NCBI GenBank assembly: GCA_937125395.1
Contig: CAKZLI010000065.1
Location: forward strand, 1-64,000
From: an uncultured Glaciecola sp.
GTDB taxonomy: Bacteria; Pseudomonadota; Gammaproteobacteria; Enterobacterales; Alteromonadaceae
Length of the DNA stretch: 64,000 nt
Direction of reading: 5' to 3'
Part shown: one piece after another, positions 26,601 through 35,406 of the stretch
Numbering within the stretch: position 1 is the stretch's first letter
Layout: each line of letters begins with the position of its first letter
Notes under the pieces: generated by a model
What the model saw: the letters and a program-made list of their open reading frames with translations, nothing else
What the model was told of the DNA's origin: nothing
Database searches by the model: none
Translations under genes and position numbers: made by a program

Positions 26601-28131
26601 TACTTTTAAAGCAAAAGCGTCTGAAGCAAGAAACATTATTGCTGGTATTGGTCAAAATGCTTCGCCATTTTATGCTGACACAGAAACCGTTGCTATTACT
26701 ACTGAGTGGGAAACATACACGCTTAATTTAGCGACAATAGATGCTGCCTCAGGAGAGGTATTTGGCGATGTAGCAAGCCGAATTTTGTTTGACTTAGGTG
26801 CAGAAATTGGAGATGTCACACTTGATGATGTGACACTAGCTAAATCAGCACAGATAGTTGTCGATGGTGGTTTCGATAATGCCGTTGCTTTTTGGAATGC
26901 CGGCACAGTCGTTGATGACGCTGGTAACAGTGTCTATTTTGCAGAAGTAGCTGCAGCTGGTGACCCTTGGTCAGTTAACTTAAGCCAGGTATTAACATTA
27001 ACGCCGAGTAAGTCATATTCAATGAGTTTCCGTGCAAAAGCATCTGAAGCTCGCACCATGATTGCCGGTATTGGTTTGAATGCTGCACCATTCCATTCCT
27101 CGACTGAAACTGTTGAATTGACCACTGAATGGCAAACATTTACCTATACGTTTGTTACAGAGGATGACACAACAGGTACTCCTTATGGTGATGACAACAG
27201 CCGTGTCTTGTTTGATATGGGTGCAGAAGTCGGTAATGTTTTCATTGATGACATAACAGTAACCGAATTATCAGGCGAATTGTTAGCAAATGGCGATTTT
27301 ACAGCTGGTGTTGCGAGTTGGAACAGTGGTGTAACAGTCACAGAGGGTGATAATAGTTATTTCCAAGCTGTTGTTGATACTGCCGGTGATCCCTGGGCTG
27401 TCAATCTTAGCCAAGTACTCACATTAGAGCCATCTGCTCAATATGTCTTAACATTTAAAGCTAAAGGCGCTGCGGATAGAACGCTAATTGCAGGGATTGG
27501 CTTAAATGCTGCACCGTTTCATTCTGCAACAACGATTGTTACATTGACTGAAGAGTGGACGACTTATACTTACTTGTTCTCAGCCATCGATGACACGACT
27601 AGTACTCCGTTCGGCGATGACAATAGTCGTGTCTTATTTGATATGGGGGCGGATGTTGGAGAAGTATCTTTAGATGATATCAGCTTAATGCCATATGACG
27701 CTTATAATCAGCTTGTTATGAATCATGATTTTGCCTCTACGGATAATTGGATCGGTGCGGTATTGGTTACCGAAGATGGTAATTCTATTTTCCAAGTTGA
27801 TGTTACTGCAGCTGGCGATCCTTGGAACGTGAATTTGAGTCAAGTATTAACATTGATCCCAGATACTGAATACGTATTTAGTTTCAAAGCGAAGGCGTCC
27901 GTAGCTAGAACGATGATTGCAGGGATTGGACAAAATGCAACGCCATTCTATGCAACCACTAATACTGTTGACTTAACTACGGAATGGCAAACATTTACCT
28001 ATACCTTAACTACTCAGGATACGGGTACTGGCAATCCATATGGTGACGACACAAGTCGTGTCTTATTTGATATGGGTGCTGCAGTCGGTATGGTTTCAAT
28101 CGATGATGTTAAGTTATTAATAAAACAGTAG
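23635..28131 (+). CDS. GH16 beta-glucanase lipoprotein with seven accessory modules
   Basis: 1498 residues. A lipoprotein signal (VLALTACGGG) makes Cys22 or so the lipid anchor. Residues about 43-323 are a GH16 domain with catalytic GEIDIMEAV (Glu160, Asp162, Glu165), the form usual in laminarinases. Then follow three related modules of about 180 residues, each containing WDCCGG (Trp at about 382, 563 and 742), linked by a Thr/Pro/Glu stretch (about 900-925) to four CBM4-like modules of about 140 residues starting near 932, 1075, 1215 and 1359. Each has a NLSQVLTLxP core. Likely a surface beta-1,3-glucanase that binds and cuts laminarin. Two LacI operators precede it and a TonB receptor follows. 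Confidence 0.93.
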   Translation: MKNRMTTLTKLGAVISVLALTACGGGTETETNLNAVNPSVPVDDWRLVWSDEFDGSAINTNNWTHEVNCNGGGNQERQCYTDSAANSFVSGGMLNIVALPAADGAEQPYTSARMTTQNKVDIQYGRIEMRAKLPKGQGAWPAFWMMPTDSVYGGWPKSGEIDIMEAVNLGTLRDDGTEETNIYGTIHYGAGPASDFTGASHSIGTNPGDVFNTYAIEWQEGEIRWYMNETLYATQRQSKLRLSGSGDILGLTHRGWYAELYDVATGQLGTDYSSAPFDQDFFMILNVAVGGNWPESVNEGGIDADAFTAGQSLEVDYVRVYQCSANPLNGRGCETVSPGYDIDTSDGGKLVEGRAPAPSLVAGAPDPITIFDDTIDVNWVAWDCCGGSTPGLVADDTERGNVYEFAVENGNDGTVFGVVTRAAFLSSDPTSPSRATPHNALGMIDGGYVTFDLKVVNAPTDPNSVWKFKIEADEAAGGAWEADLTTFGDAPVTGEWATYRVPLQDIADNGVDISLLDIIMVFPAWQRGEGAVFRLDNIAILQDTAGTSFPEFSVSANTDWALWDCCGGTTPAIVADADKGQVAEFSILDNNGTVLGWNTRSTDGGNDMPINASAISSNGVLSFAMKVINAPEAGNEAWLLKLESAGNTGAVEVNLNTSNEGANPSVEWQTFTFDIADLVDGGTLDPTTIDVFMLFPAWQTGAGAIYRVADVKFYVPGSGPVVIEPLATLIDAGTVNTNWALWDCCGGSTPAFVDDPTNGSVAEFSVLNGNDGTVLGINSRTSDGGTGISINAASLLANGVFRFDLKVMNAPAAGNEAWLLKIESAGNTGAVEVNLNTSNEGVNPSENWQTFTFDLTDLVDAGTLDPSDIDVIMLFPAWQTGADAVYRVDNMEIIDGAATTTPTTPVTVEPETTPPVEPETPVAVVYAIGQDIIVDGTFDAAETTAWTAGTVSVEGANNVLVAEVSSAGDPWSVNVSQIVTLEPATNYVVTFKAKASEARNIIAGIGQNASPFYADTETVAITTEWETYTLNLATIDAASGEVFGDVASRILFDLGAEIGDVTLDDVTLAKSAQIVVDGGFDNAVAFWNAGTVVDDAGNSVYFAEVAAAGDPWSVNLSQVLTLTPSKSYSMSFRAKASEARTMIAGIGLNAAPFHSSTETVELTTEWQTFTYTFVTEDDTTGTPYGDDNSRVLFDMGAEVGNVFIDDITVTELSGELLANGDFTAGVASWNSGVTVTEGDNSYFQAVVDTAGDPWAVNLSQVLTLEPSAQYVLTFKAKGAADRTLIAGIGLNAAPFHSATTIVTLTEEWTTYTYLFSAIDDTTSTPFGDDNSRVLFDMGADVGEVSLDDISLMPYDAYNQLVMNHDFASTDNWIGAVLVTEDGNSIFQVDVTAAGDPWNVNLSQVLTLIPDTEYVFSFKAKASVARTMIAGIGQNATPFYATTNTVDLTTEWQTFTYTLTTQDTGTGNPYGDDTSRVLFDMGAAVGMVSIDDVKLLIKQ

Positions 28132-28138
28132 GCATGGT

Positions 28139-28164
28139 CCCGAGAACGGTAAATTGTTCTCGGG
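28139..28164 (+). other. Intercistronic hairpin between GH16 and TonB receptor genes
   Basis: CCCGAGAAC (28139-28147) pairs perfectly with GTTCTCGGG (28156-28164) around an eight-base loop, starting eight bases after the GH16 stop. No T run follows. In a polycistronic message it would protect the 3' end of the GH16 part or lower expression of the distal gene; a weak terminator is also possible. Confidence 0.6.
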
Positions 28165-28198
28165 TGCTAGTTAGCAATCATAAAAAAGTAGAATTAAT

Positions 28199-31192
28199 AT
28201 GAATATAAATAATTTTAAGAAAACCCAGCTTGCAGCAACTATGTCTTTGTTACTAGGAAGCGCTGTAATAGCAATGCCATCTGCGGCACAAGATGAGGCT
28301 GGTGCAACGACAGCTGATGACGTTGAAGTCATTGCAGTCCGTGGCATACGAGGCAGTTTAATTAGCTCAAGTGCTCTAAAACGCGACTCAAGCGGTGTAG
28401 TTGATGCAATTACTGCAGAAGAGATGGGTAAGTTCCCTGATACTAACCTAGCTGAATCATTGCAACGTATAACCGGTGTATCTGTATCGCGGGCAAATGG
28501 TGAAGGTAGTCAAATTACAGTCCGTGGTTTTGGTCCTGAATTTAATTTGGTGACCTTGAATGGTCGTCAAATGTCAGGCACTGGATTTTCACGTTCTTTT
28601 AACTTTGAAAACTTATCATCAGAGGGCGTCAGTGCGTTAGAAGTATATAAAACAGCTCGTGCAGATATCCCGACGGGCGGCTTGGGTGCCACAGTGAATA
28701 TTGTCACCAACAAACCCTTACAAAGCCCAGGTCAAAAATTTTCATTGATGACCAAAGCGATGTACGACTCTTCGAATGTGACAGGTGAAGACGTGACACC
28801 TGAAGTTGCAGGTATTTATAGTAATACGTTTGCGGATGACCGAATTGGTTTTTCGATGAATTTTTCTCATCAGCGTCGTGATTTTCAACGTCAGTCTGCG
28901 AATGTCAGATCTTGGCAGTTAAACCCTAATTTATCAGATAGTGCTGTTGTCACAGATGGTAGAGCAGTGGATGCAGATGGTAATGTTATCTCTCAGTTTT
29001 TGGCACCTAATGATGAGGGTGTATTAGAGGCTGCTAGTGGTGCATTTTTTCCACAAGAAATCAGCTTTGCCCGAGATGATATTCAGCGAGAACGTCTAAA
29101 CAGTAATATGACATTTCAGTTTGCCGCAACAGACGAGCTCACTTTTACGTTAGATCACACTAAATCTAAGGCGACCACGGGTAATAATTCATTATCATGG
29201 GGAGTTTGGAATGGTTCTTTCGGTGGCAATGCCAATGCATATGAGCTCGACGAAAATGGTACAGCGATTTATTATAATTCGTCAGGTGATGATGGTTCGT
29301 ATACCGCATTTCGTGAAACAACCGAAGTCGATTCAAGCGCAACGGGATTAAATATTGAATATGATTATTCCGATACGTTAAATTTTGAATTTGACATGCA
29401 TCGCTCAAAGACGACAACGGATAATGGTTTAGATTCTGGTATGAATGCACAAGGTCGTGTGATCTTGGGTTCTGCAGCCTTATCAACCAAAGAATACTTC
29501 TTTAGAGATGGTGATATCCCCGGTTTTGCAATTAATTGGGATAATGGTTCCACTACATTAAATCCAAGCGAAATTGGTTCTAACTTTAGTATCTTTACCC
29601 GGACTCCAGGACAATCAGAAGTCAATCAGTATCAATTGAAAGGTGAATGGTTACCTGAAATTGGTTATGGATTGATAGGTGTTAAATTTGGTGCTGCTGT
29701 TACCGAACAATCACTAAGTGGCTCTGGCGGTTCAAATAATGCTAATGCACCGGGCTTTAACAATGGAACGTTTGCAGAGATATTCCCTGACAGCATGTTT
29801 GAAGAAGTCAATTTATCAGGCTTTTTAGATGAGTTTACTGCAAGTGGTGCAGGCATCTCACCTGGCTATGCTTATGCATTTGATTTTGATGAAGCTGTTA
29901 CACGTCAACTTGCTTTCTTAACTGAAGATGTGGTGGGTAGCGATGTGTATCAAATTGGGTCATTTGATCAGTTCCCAGTAAATAGAATCACCGAAGAAAC
30001 AATGAGTCTATATGTCTCTTCTGCATGGGAATTCGAAGTATCAGATTTTGTTATTGATGCAAATTTTGGTCTACGTTATGAAAAAACACAAATCGTCTCT
30101 CCAGCGAAAAGTCGCGTAGCTGAACTAGTGTATTGGGCTGGCGGATCTGAGTGGATAACTCAGTTTGCTGGTGATGGTGCTGCTATTGAAGTCGATTTTG
30201 AAGGTGAATATGATTTAGTGTTACCTATGTTGGATCTTAAAGCAGATTTAACGGATGACTTAGTTGCACGTGTATCAGTAGGGACCACCATAACTCGTCC
30301 TGGTTTGGGAAGTATGTTAGGTAACTTAAGCTTAACTCCATCTCCTAAGATCAATACACGTACTGGTAGTCGAGGCAATCCAAACCTACAACCGTTTAAG
30401 TCTAACAACTTAGATATTTCATTAGAATACTATTATGATGAAGGTAGTTTTGCTGCAGTCGGGTTATTTTGGAAAGAGGTAGATGATTGGATTGAAAGCT
30501 CACAAGTAACAACTACGTTCCCTGGTTTATATGATGTATATCAAGGGCAACGTTGGAATGCTGCTGTGAATGCACTTGCAGACCGAGGTGAGCAAGCGAC
30601 TGATTCAGCTATTTATCAAGAAATTGTTGCAAATGGTGTTGGTCTAGGCGAAAACAACCGTATTTTACCTGATCCATCAACTGATCCATTAATTGAATGG
30701 ACAATCAATTCCCCTGAAAATGTTGGCTCTCGTAGTGTCAATGGGGCAGAATTTGCAGTTCAGCATTTGTTCGGTCAATCAGGTTTTGGTGTTGGCGTAA
30801 ATGGAACTGTGGTTGATGGTGATGTTGAGTATGACAACTTTATACTTGCTGCTCAGGCAATTCTACCTGGATTAAGTAATTCAGCGAACTTGCAAACGTT
30901 CTATGAAAAAGATGGATTATCGGTCAAGTTAACTGGGGCATGGCGTGATGAGTATCTTGCCGGTCAAGGTCAGCCTGATACTAATGATGCTCCTCCAATC
31001 TATGTTGAAGAATTTCTGCAATGGGATATTAGTGTCAATTATGATGTTAATGAACATGTGACGGTATTCTTTGAAGGTGTCAATTTGACGAACGAAACAG
31101 AACGTTCATTTGGACGTTTTGAACGTCAATTCCTAAGTGCTGCACAATATGCGCCGCGTTATACTCTAGGTTTCCGTATTAAATCTCTATGA
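28199..31192 (+). CDS. TonB-dependent receptor of glucan locus
   Basis: 997 residues with a signal peptide ending near PSAAQD. The plug shows the pattern of proteobacterial carbohydrate receptors: VEVIAVRGIRGSLISSSALK, EEMGKFPDTNLAESLQRITG, QITVRGFGPEFNLVTLNGRQ and VYKTARADIPTGGLGATVNI. The barrel ends in YTLGFRIKSL. Length close to 1000 and this plug type are usual for receptors importing oligosaccharides in Alteromonadales and Caulobacter. It lies 67 bp after the GH16 gene and probably shares its operator-controlled promoter. Laminari-oligosaccharides are the likely ligand, by context. Confidence 0.92.
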   Translation: MNINNFKKTQLAATMSLLLGSAVIAMPSAAQDEAGATTADDVEVIAVRGIRGSLISSSALKRDSSGVVDAITAEEMGKFPDTNLAESLQRITGVSVSRANGEGSQITVRGFGPEFNLVTLNGRQMSGTGFSRSFNFENLSSEGVSALEVYKTARADIPTGGLGATVNIVTNKPLQSPGQKFSLMTKAMYDSSNVTGEDVTPEVAGIYSNTFADDRIGFSMNFSHQRRDFQRQSANVRSWQLNPNLSDSAVVTDGRAVDADGNVISQFLAPNDEGVLEAASGAFFPQEISFARDDIQRERLNSNMTFQFAATDELTFTLDHTKSKATTGNNSLSWGVWNGSFGGNANAYELDENGTAIYYNSSGDDGSYTAFRETTEVDSSATGLNIEYDYSDTLNFEFDMHRSKTTTDNGLDSGMNAQGRVILGSAALSTKEYFFRDGDIPGFAINWDNGSTTLNPSEIGSNFSIFTRTPGQSEVNQYQLKGEWLPEIGYGLIGVKFGAAVTEQSLSGSGGSNNANAPGFNNGTFAEIFPDSMFEEVNLSGFLDEFTASGAGISPGYAYAFDFDEAVTRQLAFLTEDVVGSDVYQIGSFDQFPVNRITEETMSLYVSSAWEFEVSDFVIDANFGLRYEKTQIVSPAKSRVAELVYWAGGSEWITQFAGDGAAIEVDFEGEYDLVLPMLDLKADLTDDLVARVSVGTTITRPGLGSMLGNLSLTPSPKINTRTGSRGNPNLQPFKSNNLDISLEYYYDEGSFAAVGLFWKEVDDWIESSQVTTTFPGLYDVYQGQRWNAAVNALADRGEQATDSAIYQEIVANGVGLGENNRILPDPSTDPLIEWTINSPENVGSRSVNGAEFAVQHLFGQSGFGVGVNGTVVDGDVEYDNFILAAQAILPGLSNSANLQTFYEKDGLSVKLTGAWRDEYLAGQGQPDTNDAPPIYVEEFLQWDISVNYDVNEHVTVFFEGVNLTNETERSFGRFERQFLSAAQYAPRYTLGFRIKSL

Positions 31193-31213
31193 TACGCAAA
31201 CCTAATGATTAAC

Positions 31214-31244
31214 AGCCGCTATAGTTTTCTATAGCGGCTTTTTT
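31214..31244 (+). terminator. Intrinsic terminator after glucan TonB receptor
   Basis: AGCCGCTATAG (31214-31224) pairs perfectly with CTATAGCGGCT (31229-31239) around TTTT and runs into six T (31239-31244), 21 bases after the stop. It closes the GH16-receptor operon. Confidence 0.93.
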
Positions 31245-31445
31245 GTATTTGCTGATGTGGTTAGTGGGGATACTGGCAATAGACTTGGTTAAATAATATA
31301 TCTAGTTAATAAGTAAATTGAGCGGGATGAACTTGTTTAGTGAAGGTATGTTCGCAACCGCTAAGTCGGCAAAAACTTAGCAGTGCAAACAGACACACAC
31401 ACTTCAATATTCCTTGAGAAACCATCCTTGTTTTTTAATTAACGC

Positions 31446-33986
31446 TTATTGACAAGTTAGCGTCGCATCCGTTACTTCCGTATAACCAATTTCTGAAAGA
31501 ATAATATTGACACTATCAGCACTGCTCAGGCTGAATGCATTGGTGACAGCGGATAAATCTACACCAGCTTGTGTAAAGCAGCTAGTAGCGACAGATATCT
31601 GCGACCATGTATTGATTTTAAGCACATTTAACGCTGGGCTAATATCAACATTAGTTGCACAGTTACTGTCGTTTTCACAATTAATACCTACATTAACTGC
31701 ACCAGTCGGTTTAGCTACGAGGTTGACCCACATGCTGATAGCTTGGTCCGTCGCCACAGTACTTAAATCTACAGCTTTAGGAGCGTTAAATGCCACTGCA
31801 CCATTGCCTGTACCGGTAAAGGTTAATTGGAAGCTATCTTCTTGAACGTTACGATCATAAGTACGATATTGAATAGTAGGTAAGACAAGTGTGTTTGACA
31901 TCACTGCCGCTGCTTGACCATTAGACACTAAAGCAAGGTTCCAAGGATAGACGACTGAACGGTTGTACACCATGTTCGAAGCATTCGCAGAGGTATCAAT
32001 ATTTAATTCATCTAACTGCGAAGCTAATACTTCTTCAGCACCATAGGTTAAACCAAAACCATATGGTAATAATGGATCGTAGTTAGCATCACCACGGTTA
32101 ACAACTTGGTCAGGCGTCTTTGGCCAAGAATAAGATAACTTACCATGAAAATCATGATTTACGCTGCCATCGGCCTTCGCCATAATCACATCTGCGACAC
32201 CGACACCTTCTGAGCCAGGTAACCAAGCAGCAACAAACGCATCAGAGGCATTTAATTCAGGATTAACCCACATCGCACGGCCACTGATAAAAATGGAAAC
32301 AACTGGAATACCTTGTTCTTGCAAAGATTTTAATAATGCTAAATCTGTTTTATTGCCCGGTTGGTATTCGACAGAAGGACGATCACCTACGCCTTCTGCA
32401 TAAGGTTCTTCACCAAATACAACAACAGCAACATCAGGTTTACCAGCGCTGGTATCGAAACTACCATCGACACTTAATGTCACTTTACCGCCCGCAGCAT
32501 TAACCGAGTCGGCAATACCTGAGTAAATAGAACTACCTCTAGGAAAATCAGCATTGGTGTTATTCGTACCTTGCCATGTAATAGTCCAGCCACCAGATTG
32601 CTTGCCAATATTATCCGCCGCATCACCTGCGACTAAAATATTGGCTTTAGGGTTAAGCGGTAATAGATCGTTGTTTTTTAATAACACTAAGGATTTACGT
32701 ACTGCTTCACGGGCAACAGCTCGGTGATCGGGATGACCGATCAAGTCGATTTTACCTGAGTAAGCTCGCTTTTCTGGGCTAGGTCGGTCAAATATACCAG
32801 CGCGCACTTTAACTCGTAAAATACGCGTCACCGCATCATCTATTCGGCTCATTGGGATCGTTCCATCTTGCACTTGAGCAATTGTATTGGCCAACAATGG
32901 ACGCCATGACTGGGTCGGTGCCATAAAGATATCTAACCCAGCATTGATTGTTTGTGGGCAACTTTCATTGGAGCAACCGGCTACTTGGCCGTGACCATTC
33001 CAGTCACCTACGACGAAGCCATCAAAACCCATACGTTCTTTGAGTACTTGTGTTAACAAATATTCAGAACCGTGGATCTTGTCACCTTGCCAACGATTAA
33101 ATGACGCCATAACTGATTGAGCACCAGCTGTTAGACCACCGACATAGCCCTGGGCATGGATATTATACAAATCTTCTTCGCTACTGATATTGTCGCCTTG
33201 ATCAACACCACCAAGCGTACCACCATCACCGACAAAGTGTTTCACCGTACTGAGGACTTTATCTTCGGCTAAAAAGTTTTCCCCCGCTGTACCTTGTAAA
33301 CCATGCACAATAGCGGTTGAATAGGCTTTAACGATTTCAGGATCTTCAGAATATCCTTCATAGGTGCGTCCCCAACGGTCGTTACGGACAACAGCAACTG
33401 TCGGCGCAAAAATCCAATCAATGCCTGTTGCCAGTACTTCTTTAGCTGTAGCTTGAGCAATGCGTTCAATTAAGTCTGGATCATTGGCGGCACCCAAACC
33501 TATGTTATGTGGGAACAAAGTTGCACCCACAACATTATTGTGGCCATGGACGGCATCCGTACCCCAGATAGTCGGGATCGTCGAGCCATCCAATGTATCA
33601 TCAATTGAGGCTTGGTACATAGATTCGGCTAAATCAATCCAATCTTGTGGCGTTGCTTGTTTATTATTATCAGGATATGCCCCACCACCATTTAAAAAAG
33701 AACCAAAGCCGTATTTACGCATATCTTCAAGCGTAATATCGCGGATCTCAGGTTGGATCATTTGTCCAATTTTTTGTTCAAGTGTCATTGTATTGAGCAT
33801 TTTGGCAACTTGTGCTTCAATCGCTGCATCTTTTTTAACTTCAATATCTAGCTGAGGCCATACTGGATTTGCTACATTCGTTGTCGTTGCATCAGCTTCT
33901 TGCACAGATTCATTAGCAGTATCACAGGCTGCTAGGTTTAGCGCGATAAGAGTTCCTAACAGTGCGCGAGGCATATTTATTAACAT
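31446..33986 (-). CDS. GH3 beta-glucosidase lipoprotein
   Basis: 846 residues with a lipoprotein signal (LNLAACDT). The GH3 N-domain has MTLEQKIGQMIQPE, TVKHFVGDGGT and FVVGDWNGHG, whose Asp near residue 325 is the nucleophile. The C-domain begins near LLKNNDLLPLNP and includes GGWTITWQGTNN. A C-terminal beta domain of about 150 residues ends TDATLTCQ. The family removes glucose from the non-reducing end of beta-1,3 or beta-1,4 glucans; the ExoP-like length and context suggest laminari-oligosaccharides. As a lipoprotein it acts in the periplasm or at the outer membrane. The stop of the fucP-like gene lies 18 bases upstream, so both form one operon. Confidence 0.93.
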   Translation of the reverse strand: MLINMPRALLGTLIALNLAACDTANESVQEADATTTNVANPVWPQLDIEVKKDAAIEAQVAKMLNTMTLEQKIGQMIQPEIRDITLEDMRKYGFGSFLNGGGAYPDNNKQATPQDWIDLAESMYQASIDDTLDGSTIPTIWGTDAVHGHNNVVGATLFPHNIGLGAANDPDLIERIAQATAKEVLATGIDWIFAPTVAVVRNDRWGRTYEGYSEDPEIVKAYSTAIVHGLQGTAGENFLAEDKVLSTVKHFVGDGGTLGGVDQGDNISSEEDLYNIHAQGYVGGLTAGAQSVMASFNRWQGDKIHGSEYLLTQVLKERMGFDGFVVGDWNGHGQVAGCSNESCPQTINAGLDIFMAPTQSWRPLLANTIAQVQDGTIPMSRIDDAVTRILRVKVRAGIFDRPSPEKRAYSGKIDLIGHPDHRAVAREAVRKSLVLLKNNDLLPLNPKANILVAGDAADNIGKQSGGWTITWQGTNNTNADFPRGSSIYSGIADSVNAAGGKVTLSVDGSFDTSAGKPDVAVVVFGEEPYAEGVGDRPSVEYQPGNKTDLALLKSLQEQGIPVVSIFISGRAMWVNPELNASDAFVAAWLPGSEGVGVADVIMAKADGSVNHDFHGKLSYSWPKTPDQVVNRGDANYDPLLPYGFGLTYGAEEVLASQLDELNIDTSANASNMVYNRSVVYPWNLALVSNGQAAAVMSNTLVLPTIQYRTYDRNVQEDSFQLTFTGTGNGAVAFNAPKAVDLSTVATDQAISMWVNLVAKPTGAVNVGINCENDSNCATNVDISPALNVLKINTWSQISVATSCFTQAGVDLSAVTNAFSLSSADSVNIILSEIGYTEVTDATLTCQ

Positions 33987-34004
33987 GTTTCGTGTTCCTA
34001 TCTT

Positions 34005-35240
34005 TTAAATGTCGTGCTTAATTTTATGGCCAGATAAACCATAGAATGCGATGTAGATATAACAGATTGCCGGTAATAAGAATGAGAGTTGTACTCCAAT
34101 GTTATCGGCTAATACGCCTTGTAGTAATGGTAATAATGCACCGCCAACGATTGCCAAACATAATACACCAGAGCCTTGGGCAGCATGCTTACCTAAACCT
34201 GTAACAGCAAGTGAGAAAATAGTTGGGAACATAATCGAGTTACATAAACCGACCAATAAGATTGCCCACATTGCAAAATGACCCGTTGTAGTAACTGCAA
34301 GGACAATTAACACTACAGACATAAATGCGTTAAAGGCTAATACTTTACCCGCAGCAATATGTTGCATAACATAAGCACCAATAAAGCGACCTACCATTGC
34401 TCCGCCCCAATAAAAAGCGATGAGTTTCGATGCTTCAGCTTCACCAATGCCCGCGATTTCCGGTAAACTAAAGAAGTTGACTAAAAAACTACCAATTGCG
34501 ACTTCAGCACCTACATAGACGAAAATACCAACTGCACCCAACACTAGGTGAGGGTATTTTAATACCGCAGCCAGATTACCTTGACCATCAGTACTGGTAT
34601 CTTGAATATTTGGCAATTTTAAGTACGCAAACACTGCAGCTAAGATAACTAATGCTAATGCCAGCATGACATACGGAAGTTGTACTGCTGAAGCATCACC
34701 TGCAACCGGCTCATGACCGCCCGCAAATAATAACGAAGCACCAAAAAATGGGGCAATAGTCGTACCAAAAGAGTTGAACGCTTGAGTCATGGTTAAGCGC
34801 GAAGAGGCTGTTTTTGGATCACCTAAAGCACTAACGTAAGGATTAGCAGAAACTTGTAAGATCGTGATTCCAGAGGCGAGGATGAACAACGCAGCTAAAA
34901 ATAAACCATAAATGCCAGCTGTTGCGGCAGGGTAAAATAACCCACATCCAATAGCTGCAATAGTTAATCCCAAGACGATGCCTTTTTGGTAACCTATCTT
35001 AGATACCAAGCGACCGGCTGGCAGTGATACAATGAAATATGCACCAAAAAAACAAAACTGTATCAGCATTGCTTGGGTGAAATTTAAGTCAAAAGCACCT
35101 TTAAGATAAGGGATAAGAATGTCATTTAAGCAGGTGATAAAGCCCCACATAAAAAATAACGAAGTCAGTGCATAAAGCGCAAACTTAAAGTTTCCTTGAG
35201 GTTGTTCCCCAGTATTGGTTGTTGGTGATGCAAAGGCCAC
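34005..35240 (-). CDS. MFS sugar transporter, FucP/GluP type
   Basis: 411 residues from GTG 35240, preferred because GGAGAA lies about seven bases upstream; an upstream GTG at 35282 lacks such a site. The sequence has about 12 membrane helices and FucP-family marks: [24 protein letters not shown] in steps, [27 protein letters not shown], and [17 protein letters not shown]. The family symports fucose, glucose or galactose with protons. In this locus glucose is the likely substrate. Its promoter region contains a perfect LacI-type palindrome, and the GH3 gene follows it. Confidence 0.92.
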   Translation of the reverse strand: MAFASPTTNTGEQPQGNFKFALYALTSLFFMWGFITCLNDILIPYLKGAFDLNFTQAMLIQFCFFGAYFIVSLPAGRLVSKIGYQKGIVLGLTIAAIGCGLFYPAATAGIYGLFLAALFILASGITILQVSANPYVSALGDPKTASSRLTMTQAFNSFGTTIAPFFGASLLFAGGHEPVAGDASAVQLPYVMLALALVILAAVFAYLKLPNIQDTSTDGQGNLAAVLKYPHLVLGAVGIFVYVGAEVAIGSFLVNFFSLPEIAGIGEAEASKLIAFYWGGAMVGRFIGAYVMQHIAAGKVLAFNAFMSVVLIVLAVTTTGHFAMWAILLVGLCNSIMFPTIFSLAVTGLGKHAAQGSGVLCLAIVGGALLPLLQGVLADNIGVQLSFLLPAICYIYIAFYGLSGHKIKHDI

Positions 35241-35294
35241 AATTAATTCTCCAAAGGTCTTGATTTTTTTTATTATACACATTAAATTAACATA

Positions 35295-35312
35295 AATGAA
35301 AGCGCTTTCATT
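35295..35312. promoter_or_regulatory. LacI-type operator in divergent fucP-like/GH1 promoter region
   Basis: AATGAAAGCGCTTTCATT is a perfect 18-bp palindrome with the same AAGCGCTT core as the two sites before the GH16 gene. It sits 55 bp before the fucP-like GTG and 95 bp before the GH1 start, so one repressor could control both directions. Confidence 0.9.
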
Positions 35313-35406
35313 ATCTAATTGCTATCTTTTTTACTTTTATTTACACTAAGCGCATATTTGTAATATTGCACTTATACAGCTCTAACACCGCACAATTGGT
35401 AACACA

